This document shows, one piece after another, positions 1-5,320 of a stretch of DNA of 5,406 nt (within the stretch, counting starts at the first letter, position 1; each line of letters begins with the position of its first letter). Below the pieces are notes generated by a model that searched no databases, was not told where the DNA came from, and saw only the letters and a program-made list of their open reading frames with translations. Both the position numbers and the translations under genes were made by a program. This stretch comes from Puniceicoccales bacterium (lineage in GTDB: Bacteria; Verrucomicrobiota; Verrucomicrobiia; Opitutales; JAIRLG01), in contig JAITKE010000094.1 in NCBI GenBank assembly GCA_031278595.1, positions 1-5,406 of the forward strand, given 5' to 3'.

Positions 1-168
1 GGCCTGTTCGCCCAGGAGTTGAATTTCCGGCTCTCTGCACAGACCGCATCTTCCAGTCGGAGGGAATGGGCTTCCTGAGACGTCGGCCACTGCGTGCATG
101 CCCCCCATCCCACTCGCCAGGCGGAACAGCACAATCTGATGGAATAGCGCGCGCTTCTCAGTCCCCAT
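1..168 (-). CDS. Possible 5' part of an unidentified gene, cut by the window edge
   Basis: I do not recognise this and am unsure it is a gene. The minus-strand frame that follows the ruvA stop, in the same frame as ruvA, has no stop codon from 336 to base 1 (112 codons). The ATG at 166-168 would give 56 residues beginning MGTEKRALFHQIVLFRLASG, with a Cys-x-x-Cys pair (CGLC, about residues 41-44) and ending EIQLLGEQA at the edge. Other possible starts are a GTG further upstream and inner ATGs at about 106-108 and 97-99. No good Shine-Dalgarno site precedes any of them; AAGG lies only 3 bases before the ATG at 168. The upstream part of the frame is Arg-rich and uses ATA codons, so it looks non-coding. 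A GC-rich region gives long open frames by chance, and another frame is also open on the plus strand here. The rest of the gene would be needed to decide. Confidence 0.2.
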   Translation of the reverse strand, partial: MGTEKRALFHQIVLFRLASGMGGMHAVADVSGSPFPPTGRCGLCREPEIQLLGEQA

Positions 169-291
169 TGGCCTTATCCCGCCTGAGGGGGCGGAGCGCC
201 GGCCATCGCGCGTACGATTTCTCCCTAGCTTCTCTTTCGCCCGATAGTATATATGATGAATACCACCGAACTTCTGCTCGCCTGGGGAAGT

Positions 292-321
292 GGCGCGCAC
301 CTCGCGAGGCCATCGCGCGCC
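292..321 (-). other. GC-rich hairpin just after the ruvA stop
   Basis: GGCGCGC (292-298) pairs with GCGCGCC (315-321), and the loop contains the palindrome CCTCGCGAGG (300-309). It begins 15 bases beyond the ruvA stop codon in the direction of transcription, where a terminator would sit. No T-run follows on the minus strand, so it is not a standard intrinsic terminator. It may protect the 3' end of the mRNA, or it may be a chance product of GC-rich sequence. The rest of 169-336 shows only an AT-rich patch at 246-260 (tatatatg); neither strand has a matching -35 box at the right distance. Confidence 0.3.
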
Positions 322-336
322 CCACCGCCGGGAACC

Positions 337-927
337 TTACCTGCTTTCCTTCAGCGCCTGCCGCAGCAGCACCTCCGTCGAGACCCCTTCGCCCAGGAGC
401 TGGGAGGTTTTTAAGATAACCTTCTCCGCATCCGGCGTCTTATAGCCCAGGGTCACCAGGGCCTCGATGGCATCGCGGACGTGTGAGGAAGCACCGCTCG
501 GAGGGGTCAGGCTCGGCTCCAGTTTCTGCATGGCATCGGAGAGCTCGACGATGATGCGCTCGGCGGTTTTTTTTCCAATGCCTGGGATTTGGGACAGGGC
601 ACGGATGTTACGCTGGGCGATGGCCTGTTGAAGGGCCTGCTTCCCCAGCCGGCTGAGGATGGCGAGGCCCATTCGGGGGCCGACGCCGGAGACCCTTTGG
701 ATGAGCAGTTGAAAGAACTGCCGGTCCTCCCGTTCCAAAAATCCGTAGAGTTCCTGCGCGTCCGCCCGATGAACCGGATGGATGTGGAGCAAAACCTTTT
801 GGCCGATGGGCGGGAGCTTTTCGTTTACCGTCAGGGGGATGTGTACCCCGTAACCCACCCCCTGGACATCGAGTGCGCAGTGCAGCGGGGATTGTTCCCG
901 TAAAATTCCCTCGAGCGAGACGATCAT
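337..927 (-). CDS. ruvA: Holliday junction branch-migration complex, DNA-binding subunit RuvA
   Basis: RuvA tetramers hold the four-way junction flat while RuvB motors pump DNA and RuvC cuts, in recombinational repair in the cytoplasm. The 196 residues match the family (about 200). Domain I (about 1-64) is the OB fold, with VQGVGYGVHIP and DAQELYGF. Domain II (about 65-135) has both helix-hairpin-helix motifs, SGVGPRMGLAI (80-90) and IPGIGKKTAERI (114-125), which grip the DNA backbone. After a Pro/Ser-rich linker (about 137-148), domain III (about 149-196), the flexible RuvB-contacting part, carries ALVTLGYKTPDAEKVI. The acidic pin that is Glu55-Asp56 in E. coli reads Ala55-Asp56 here, so one charge is missing. 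The ATG at 925-927 fits the family start, but the Shine-Dalgarno site is poor: GGGAAG lies about 18 bases upstream. No ruvB or ruvC is recognisable in the window. The gene is separated from eno by 573 bases and probably has its own promoter. Confidence 0.97.
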   Translation of the reverse strand: MIVSLEGILREQSPLHCALDVQGVGYGVHIPLTVNEKLPPIGQKVLLHIHPVHRADAQELYGFLEREDRQFFQLLIQRVSGVGPRMGLAILSRLGKQALQQAIAQRNIRALSQIPGIGKKTAERIIVELSDAMQKLEPSLTPPSGASSHVRDAIEALVTLGYKTPDAEKVILKTSQLLGEGVSTEVLLRQALKESR

Positions 928-1131
928 CGGCCGGACAGAGTGCTGCTTCCCTCTTTCCTCGGCAAGCCAAAAGCGTCAAAAGCAGGTGAGTGGAAAACCA
1001 AAGCTTCGGGGAAATGGAGAGGAAAAATGGGATGAAATGCGTCTCTTTCTTCTTTCCTCCGTGAAATCAAGAAAAACCGAGGGGTAAGGGGGAAAGAATG
1101 AGGGTGGAGGGAGATAAGAGGAGGGAGGTTT
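928..1131 (-). other. ruvA upstream leader with strand-asymmetric purine/pyrimidine tract
   Basis: This lies between cloverleaf element 1 and the ruvA start. On the plus strand 1081-1130 is almost all G and A, so the ruvA-sense strand is a C/T tract. A short segment at 1041-1060 has the opposite bias (tctctttcttctttcctcc on the plus strand). I see no convincing -35/-10 promoter and no coding sequence. Several frames are open through the tract and into the element, but their translations are low-complexity and have no recognisable domain. Confidence 0.5.
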
Positions 1132-1226
1132 TTTGGGGCTGTCTTTGGAGCCCAAAGGGCTCGGCCCGCTGCGCGGGCCCCCAAGGCGCCGAGCTACGCT
1201 CGGCGCCTTGCGAAGACAGCCCCAAA
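1132..1226. repeat. Cloverleaf (four-way junction) element, copy 1
   Basis: The sequence folds fully on itself. The outer stem is 1132-1147 with 1211-1226 (16 pairs, one of them the wobble T1146·G1212). Inside are three hairpins with 3-base loops. H1 is GAGCCC/GGGCTC (1148-1162, loop AAA). H2 is GGCCCGC/GCGGGCC (1163-1179, loop TGC). H3 is CAAGGCGCCGAGC and its complement (1182-1210, loop TAC). Only CC at 1180-1181 is unpaired at the junction. Copy 2 matches it at 86 of 89 core positions (1135-1223). No T-run follows on either strand, so it is not a plain intrinsic terminator. The terminal inverted repeat GGGGCTGTCTT would suit a MITE, but I see no direct target duplication around it. It lies 274 bases beyond the eno stop and 204 bases before the ruvA start. 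Confidence 0.9.
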
Positions 1227-1471
1227 GCCGAGGACAATTTTCGCTCGCCTCCATCGGCTGAAGCCCAGAGCCCAAGATAATCCCAGCTATCTCGTCATCT
1301 GGAAAGCTCCTGGCCTCCGACCCTTTGAAGGCTCTTTCCGCACTAAAACGACCTTCAACCTCGGCCGGAAAACTCCCGAGCTCTCGGCCCTTGGAACCCC
1401 TTGAGCTTCCTTCCCTCAGGGACAATCAGCACAGAGGGTTTGTGGAAGCCCTTTTAACGCCCCTTTCCTCG
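1227..1471. other. Spacer with no recognisable gene
   Basis: This stretch between element 1 and the eno 3' end holds nothing I can identify. A minus-strand frame opens at a TTG right after a TGA (about 1425) and runs through element 1, but its translation is low-complexity with no recognisable domain. A short palindrome, CCGAG-AG-CTCGG, lies at about 1377-1388 with a few T residues after it on the minus strand. It is too weak to call a terminator. The promoter for ruvA could lie here, but I see no clear boxes. Confidence 0.4.
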
Positions 1472-1518
1472 GAGACAGCCGGCGTATCCCCCAGAAATTT
1501 TTAGAGACAGCCGGCGTA
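1472..1518. repeat. 15-base direct repeat across the eno 3' end
   Basis: GAGACAGCCGGCGTA occurs at 1472-1486 and again at 1504-1518, 32 bases apart and identical. The second copy encodes the last residues of enolase (YAGCL on the minus strand, directly before the TAA at 1501-1503); the first lies just beyond the stop. This looks like a local duplication of the gene end. The inner AGACAGCC also occurs in the outer arm of the cloverleaf elements, which may be chance. Confidence 0.85.
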
Positions 1519-2811
1519 GAGGGCGCTGCGACCCAGTTCTTCCTCGATGCGCAGCAGCTGGTTATACTTGCAGATCCGGTCGGTGCGGCAGAGGGAGCCG
1601 GTCTTGATCTGGCCCGCGTTGGTGGCGACGGCCAGGTCGGCAATGGTCGTGTCCTCCGTCTCGCCGGAGCGGTGGGAGATGATGGGACGGTAGCCGGACT
1701 TCTGGGCCCACTCCACGCAGTCGAGGGTTTCCGTAAGCGTACCGATTTGATTGGGCTTGATGAGGATCGCGTTGGCGACCCCGCGCTCGATGCCTTTTTT
1801 CAGCTGCTGGAGGTTGGTCACAAAGAGATCATCCCCGACGAGCTGAATATGGGAGAGCTTTTCCGTCAAAGCCTTCCAGCCGTCCCAGTCATTTTGGCCC
1901 AGTCCGTCCTCGATGGAGCAGATGGGGTACTTATCCACGAGCTTCTGGTAAAAACCGATCAGGCCGGCGGCCCCATGCTTCGAACGGTCGGATTTTTTGA
2001 AGACGTAGTGGCCCTCCTTCGGGTCGAAGAACTCCGAGGCAGCCACGTCCAGCGCGATGCGGATGTCCCGATCCGGCTTGTATCTGGCCCGCTCGATGGC
2101 CTCGACGATGAGCTCCAGCGCCGCCTCATTGGAAAGCAGATGGGGCGCGAATCCTCCCTCATCCCCCACGGCCGTGGACAGCTTGCGCTCCTTCAGAGCC
2201 ACTTTGAGGGCCTGGAAGACCTCGGCGCCCATGCGCAGGGCCTCGCGGAAACTTGGGGCATGGTGAGGTACGATCATGAATTCCTGAATGTCTATGGGGG
2301 CATCGGAATGCGCACCGCCGTTGAGGATATTCATCATCGGCACCGGAAGGATTTTGGCATTCACTCCGCCCAGATAGCGGTAGAGCGGCATATTGAAGTA
2401 GCTGGCCGCCGCTTTGGCCACGGCCAGTGATATCCCTAGGATGGCATTGGCGCCCAGGTTCGACTTCGTGGGTGTGCCGTCCAGGGAGTTCAATTTTTGG
2501 TCGAGGAGGGCCTGGTCGTAGGCATCCTTCCCGACGAGCTCCGGCGCGATGAGTTTGTTGACATTATGCACCGCGGTCAGTACCCCCTTGCCGCCGAAGC
2601 GCTTGTCCTTGTTCAGGTCCCCCGGCAATGCCTTCCCGTCCGTCTGCCCATCCCGCAGCTCGATGACCTCCCGTTCGCCGGTGCTCGCCCCCGACGGTAC
2701 GGCCGCCCGTCCGATGGAACCGTCGGCGAGCTGCACCTCCACCTCCACCGTCGGACATCCGCGGGAATCCAAAATCTCCCTCGCCCAAATGCGCTCAATA
2801 GGATCACACAT
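1501..2811 (-). CDS. eno: Enolase (phosphopyruvate hydratase)
   Basis: It interconverts 2-phosphoglycerate and phosphoenolpyruvate in glycolysis and gluconeogenesis, as a Mg-dependent cytoplasmic enzyme. With the ATG at 2809-2811 it has 436 residues (E. coli 432). The N-terminal domain (about 1-135) carries AREILDSRG and AAVPSGASTGEREVIELRDG. The barrel domain follows. Visible active-site residues are His168 (NGGAHSD), Glu177 (DIQEF), the acid Glu197 (GAEVFQ), Mg ligands Asp255, Glu301 and Asp327/328 (ALD, IEDG, VGDD), the base Lys352 (LIKPNQIG), HRSGE at 380-384 and Lys403. Residue 19 is Cys in DSRGCPTVE, where Asn is commonest, and the C-terminus ends early at YAGCL. A TTG start 18 bases upstream would add VRSLS-type residues, but GGAG seven bases before the ATG and the usual family N-terminus favour the ATG. 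Cloverleaf element 2 lies 136 bases upstream. Confidence 0.98.
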   Translation of the reverse strand: MCDPIERIWAREILDSRGCPTVEVEVQLADGSIGRAAVPSGASTGEREVIELRDGQTDGKALPGDLNKDKRFGGKGVLTAVHNVNKLIAPELVGKDAYDQALLDQKLNSLDGTPTKSNLGANAILGISLAVAKAAASYFNMPLYRYLGGVNAKILPVPMMNILNGGAHSDAPIDIQEFMIVPHHAPSFREALRMGAEVFQALKVALKERKLSTAVGDEGGFAPHLLSNEAALELIVEAIERARYKPDRDIRIALDVAASEFFDPKEGHYVFKKSDRSKHGAAGLIGFYQKLVDKYPICSIEDGLGQNDWDGWKALTEKLSHIQLVGDDLFVTNLQQLKKGIERGVANAILIKPNQIGTLTETLDCVEWAQKSGYRPIISHRSGETEDTTIADLAVATNAGQIKTGSLCRTDRICKYNQLLRIEEELGRSALYAGCL

Positions 2812-2947
2812 ACTCAAACTCCGTACCAAAAGGAAGCGAAGTGAAAAAAAGGTAAAGGGAAAAATGAAGGGAGGAATGACGAAGCCGGAAGGTTTTGGGA
2901 GAAAATGAGGATTTTGGAAAAAATGAAGAGAGGGCCGGAAGGTTTGG
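2812..2947 (-). other. eno leader: purine-rich plus strand with short tandem repeats
   Basis: From about 2829 to element 2 the plus strand is mostly A and G, so the eno-sense strand is a long C/T tract. GCCGGAAGGTTT occurs at 2884 and again exactly 50 bases on, at 2934. Inside that unit a roughly 19-base imperfect repeat (TTTTGG followed by AAAATGA-like sequence) starts at 2893 and at 2912. The sequence just outside the element (GGAAGGTTTGGG here, GGAGGTTTTTT at copy 1) is also similar, so some flank may belong to the repeated unit. I see no clear promoter boxes. Confidence 0.55.
2819..2822 (-). promoter_or_regulatory. Shine-Dalgarno site of eno
   Basis: GGAG on the minus strand (CTCC at 2819-2822), with seven bases before the ATG at 2809-2811. 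This decides the eno start: the upstream in-frame TTG at 2827-2829 would place this site inside the coding region. Confidence 0.75.
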
Positions 2948-3040
2948 GTGGGGCTGTCTTTGGAGCCCGAAGGGCTCGGCCCGCTGCGCGGGCCCCCAAG
3001 GCGCCGAGCTCCGCTCGGCGCCTTGCAAAGACAGCCCCAC
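2948..3040. repeat. Cloverleaf (four-way junction) element, copy 2
   Basis: This is the most perfect copy. The outer stem GTGGGGCTGTCTTTG (2948-2962) pairs without mismatch with 3026-3040 (15 pairs). It encloses H1 (2963-2977, GAGCCC/GGGCTC, loop GAA), H2 (2978-2994, GGCCCGC/GCGGGCC, loop TGC) and H3 (2997-3025, 13 pairs, loop TCC). Apart from three 3-base loops and CC at 2995-2996, every base of the 93 is paired. Against copy 1 the core differs only at two loop positions (2969, 3011) and at 3027, which turns copy 1's G·T wobble into a Watson-Crick pair. The ends of the outer stem differ together: GT/AC here, TTT/AAA in copy 1. It lies 136 bases before eno and 327 bases after the glmS stop. 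No T-run follows on either strand. Frames open across it give low-complexity peptides and are not genes. Confidence 0.93.
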
Positions 3041-3081
3041 TGAACAACGTCCGCGCAGGCTACAGGCGAGTACTCCTTAAC

Positions 3082-3117
3082 GCCCCAGCGGGGCTAGAGC
3101 GCGCCGTCAAAGCGGCG
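3082..3117. other. Two small hairpins beside element 2
   Basis: GCCCC-AGC-GGGGC (3082-3094) is a 5-pair stem with a 3-base loop, the loop size used in the cloverleaf elements. CGCCG/CGGCG (3102-3106 with 3113-3117) follows, then a run of seven A at 3121-3127. On the gene-sense strand the T-run comes before the hairpin, so this is not a terminator for glmS. These could be remnants of a related element or chance. Confidence 0.35.
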
Positions 3118-3187
3118 AATAAAAAAACTGAGAAGAGAAGAAAAAGAACCCATAGGAGACAAAACCCATTAGATGAATTGTGAAGCA

Positions 3188-3218
3188 AGAAGAAAAGGTT
3201 GCCGCTCGATTTGGCGAC
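3188..3218 (-). terminator. Weak candidate terminator of glmS
   Basis: On the minus strand GTCGCC (3213-3218) can pair with GGCAAC (3198-3203) with one mismatch, and a T-rich stretch (3188-3197, CTTTTCTTCT) follows directly. It lies about 150 bases beyond the glmS stop. The stem is short, with a 9-base loop, so this is only a suggestion. No better hairpin plus T-run is visible between the glmS stop and element 2. Confidence 0.22.
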
Positions 3219-3251
3219 ATCCTCCTAAGGCTTGACCGGCACGACGTTTAC

Positions 3252-3367
3252 GTCGGATTCTACCGGATCTCCCCTTGTCAGAGAAAATCCTCACCGGACC
3301 CTATGTCCACCGCAACTCATGTCGGATTCTGTTGAATTCCTCTCGCCGGGAAAATTCTCAGTGGGGT
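3252..3367. repeat. Degenerate tandem duplication after glmS
   Basis: GTCGGATTCT starts at 3252 and again at 3321. Each copy is followed some 20-30 bases later by a similar segment: GAGAAAATCCTCA at about 3281 and GGGAAAATTCTCA at about 3348. The spacing is 67-69 bases. A small inverted repeat, CGACG-TTTA-CGTCG type (3242-3255), sits at the start of the first unit. No open frame of interest covers this stretch, and I infer an old duplication of non-coding sequence. Confidence 0.35.
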
Positions 3368-5218
3368 TTACTCCACCGTGACCGACTTGGCCAGATTGCG
3401 GGGGCGGTCGACGTCACAGCCCCGAAGCAGGGCCACGTGGTAGGCGAAGAACTGGGCCGGAATGATGGCCAGGATGGGCTGCAGAGCCGGATGGGTCTGG
3501 GAAATGACGATGTGTTCCTCGCACTCGCCGGCGTCACAGGGAATGTCCGGCGTGCTCACCAGGATGACCTTTCCGCGACGGGCCCGGATTTCCTGGATAT
3601 TGGAACGGGTCTTGGGGAAGAGCGAGGCCTGGGTCTCGAAGACGAAGGAGGGACATTGTTCGGAGATCAGCGCGATGGGCCCGTGCTTCATCTCCGCGAT
3701 GGGATAGCCCTGGGCTTGCACATAGGCAATCTCCTTCAGCTTCAGCGCGCCTTCGAGGGCGATGGGGAAGAGGGTCTGTCGGCCGAGAAAGAGCATCTGC
3801 TCGTGGGCGGCATAGCGCTGCGCCAGCTCGCGGATCTCCTGCTCCAGACGAAGGGTCTCCTCGATCTTCTGGGGCAGTTCCCGCAAATCCCGAAGGAAGG
3901 TAAGACCCTCGTCGTAGTCCAGGTCGCGGAGCCGGCCCAGATGGATGGCCAACATGGCGAGGATGCAGAGCTGGGAGGTGAAGGCCTTGGTGGAGGCGAC
4001 ACCCATCTCGGGACCGGCGTGCTGGTAGATGCCGCAATCCGTCTCCCGGGCGATGCTGGAACCGATAACATTGGTGATGCCCATCACGGAGCAGCCCCTC
4101 CGCTTGGCCTCGGCCAGGGCCGCCAGGGTGTCCAGGGTCTCGCCGGACTGGCTGACGACGATGACGAGCGTATGCTTCGCCAGCGGCACATGGCGGTAGC
4201 GGAATTCGGAGGCGTATTCCACCTCGACGGGGATGTGGGCGTAGTGCTCGATGAGGTATTCCGCCTCCAGGCAGGCGTGCCAGGCACTGCCGCAGGCGCA
4301 GAAGATGATGCGCTGAAGGCCACGCAGTTCCCTCGCCAGGGGCTCGATTCCGCCGAAGCGGGTGGAGGCGAGCCGCTCGTCGATGTGTCCCCGCAGGGCT
4401 TCGGCGATGGCCTGGGCCTGCTCGTGGATCTCCTTGTGCATGTAGTGCTCGTGCCGTCCCTTCTCGGCCTTTTCCGCCATCCAGTCGATGGTGCAGATCC
4501 GGGTCGATACCCTTTCGGCCTGCAGCGTGGAGACCTGCAGTTCGTCGTCGGACATCAGGGCCAGTTCGCGGTCCCGCAGGTAGATCACCTGCGTGGTGTG
4601 GGTGACGATGGCCGCTGCGTCGCTGGCGACGATGTGCTCCTCCTTGCCGACCCCGATGAGCAGGGGCGAGCCGTTGCGGGCCGCCAGAAGAGTTTTGGGG
4701 AAGTCCCGACAGAGCACGGCGAGGCCGTAGGTGCCCTGCACCTCCTTCAGCGCCTTCCGGATGGTCCGCAGCAGGGCTTCGACGCCTGCTCCGTCCTCCT
4801 GCCGGTAGCAGAACTCGATCCAATTGACCAGCACCTCCGTGTCCGTCTCCGAGGCGAAGGAGTATTCCCGCTCCATCAGGAACTGCCGGAGCTCGCGAAA
4901 ATTCTCGATGACGCCGTTGTGAACGAGGAGGAACTGCCCGTGGCAGCTGAACTGGGGATGGGCGTTCGGCACCGTGACCGCCCCGTGGGTGGCCCAGCGG
5001 GTATGGCCGACGCCCAGGGTGGCCGAAATTTTCTCAGCCTCGAAGCTCTCGGCCAGAGCCGATACCCGCCCGACGCTCCGGTGGAGCTCGAAGTCGCCCG
5101 CAGCGCCCATGAGCCCGATGCCCGCCGAATCGTAGCCCCGGTACTCCAGGCGCTGGAGTCCATCCAGAATCAGGGGCGCCGCCCGGCGCCGGCCGATGTA
5201 AGCCACGATGCCGCACAT
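3368..5218 (-). CDS. glmS: Glutamine-fructose-6-phosphate aminotransferase (isomerising), GlmS
   Basis: It makes glucosamine-6-phosphate from fructose-6-phosphate and glutamine, the first committed step to UDP-GlcNAc for peptidoglycan and other glycans, in the cytoplasm. The 616 residues fit the family (about 609). The class II glutaminase domain (about 1-240) starts MCGIVAYIG, where Cys2 becomes the N-terminal nucleophile, so the start is fixed. HTRWATHG (72-79), HNGVIENF (100-107) and ETDTEVLV (124-131) follow. The first sugar-isomerase (SIS) domain (about 290-430) has CACGSAWHAC (307-316), SQSGET (356-361) and ASTKAFTSQ (408-416). The second SIS domain (about 462-606) has ALEGALKLKEIAYV (487-500) and EMKHGPIAL (509-517). 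It ends PRNLAKSVTVE, with the sugar-binding Lys611. The only nearby Shine-Dalgarno candidate, AGGA, is 3 bases from the ATG, so initiation may be weak. No glmS ribozyme is recognisable in the 188 visible upstream bases. Confidence 0.98.
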   Translation of the reverse strand: MCGIVAYIGRRRAAPLILDGLQRLEYRGYDSAGIGLMGAAGDFELHRSVGRVSALAESFEAEKISATLGVGHTRWATHGAVTVPNAHPQFSCHGQFLLVHNGVIENFRELRQFLMEREYSFASETDTEVLVNWIEFCYRQEDGAGVEALLRTIRKALKEVQGTYGLAVLCRDFPKTLLAARNGSPLLIGVGKEEHIVASDAAAIVTHTTQVIYLRDRELALMSDDELQVSTLQAERVSTRICTIDWMAEKAEKGRHEHYMHKEIHEQAQAIAEALRGHIDERLASTRFGGIEPLARELRGLQRIIFCACGSAWHACLEAEYLIEHYAHIPVEVEYASEFRYRHVPLAKHTLVIVVSQSGETLDTLAALAEAKRRGCSVMGITNVIGSSIARETDCGIYQHAGPEMGVASTKAFTSQLCILAMLAIHLGRLRDLDYDEGLTFLRDLRELPQKIEETLRLEQEIRELAQRYAAHEQMLFLGRQTLFPIALEGALKLKEIAYVQAQGYPIAEMKHGPIALISEQCPSFVFETQASLFPKTRSNIQEIRARRGKVILVSTPDIPCDAGECEEHIVISQTHPALQPILAIIPAQFFAYHVALLRGCDVDRPRNLAKSVTVE

Positions 5219-5320
5219 GAGTCCTATGTCTTGGAGCTTTCGCCCTCCCCTGGCAAGCCTTTTCCCCCCGGCCGCCCCTCCGGCCCTTCGGGTGATTTCG
5301 GGTTCTTCATCCTCTACCGG
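5219..5320 (-). other. glmS leader
   Basis: These 102 bases separate glmS from cloverleaf element 3. On the glmS-sense strand they are G/A-rich, including a GGGGAGGG stretch at 5241-5250 that is too far from the ATG to be its ribosome site. Unlike the eno and ruvA leaders, the sense strand is not a C/T tract. A tiny hairpin, CCC-TTCG-GGT (5284-5293), is visible. I see no clear -35/-10 boxes. Confidence 0.4.

Noticed and set aside
246..260. TATATATG patch as a promoter -10 box
   Set aside because: TATACT on the minus strand and TATGAT on the plus strand look like -10 boxes, but neither has a -35-like hexamer at 16-18 bases.
158..313. Minus-strand 51-codon frame from an ATG at 311-313
   Set aside because: It has no ribosome site and an Arg-rich, unrecognisable product, and it overlaps the other open frame on the same strand.
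7..399. TTCGCCCAGGAG shared by the window start (7-18) and the ruvA end (388-399)
   Set aside because: A 12-base match somewhere in a window of this size is expected by chance. The shared peptide QLLGE is too short to show a duplication.
66..419. Plus-strand open frame of 117 codons at the window start
   Set aside because: It overlaps the ruvA 3' end in antisense, its GGAGGG lies one base from the ATG, and the product is an Arg/Pro/Ser-rich low-complexity sequence with no domain.
1132..1226. Reading the cloverleaf elements as ordinary rho-independent terminators
   Set aside because: Neither strand has a T-run after the final stem in copy 1 or copy 2, and the fold is a multi-branched junction, not one hairpin.
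1132..1226. A tRNA or tRNA-like gene because of the cloverleaf shape
   Set aside because: There is no 7-base anticodon loop, T-arm GTTC motif, D-loop or CCA end. The loops have three bases and the stems are too long.
976..1425. Minus-strand open frame of 149 codons through element 1
   Set aside because: It starts at a TTG right after a stop, crosses the hairpin element and the purine tract, and has no recognisable motif. The element lacks stops in several frames, which explains the length.
2804..3183. Several open frames crossing element 2 on both strands
   Set aside because: They are the same stop-free element read in different frames, and the peptides are repetitive and Ala/Arg/Pro-rich.
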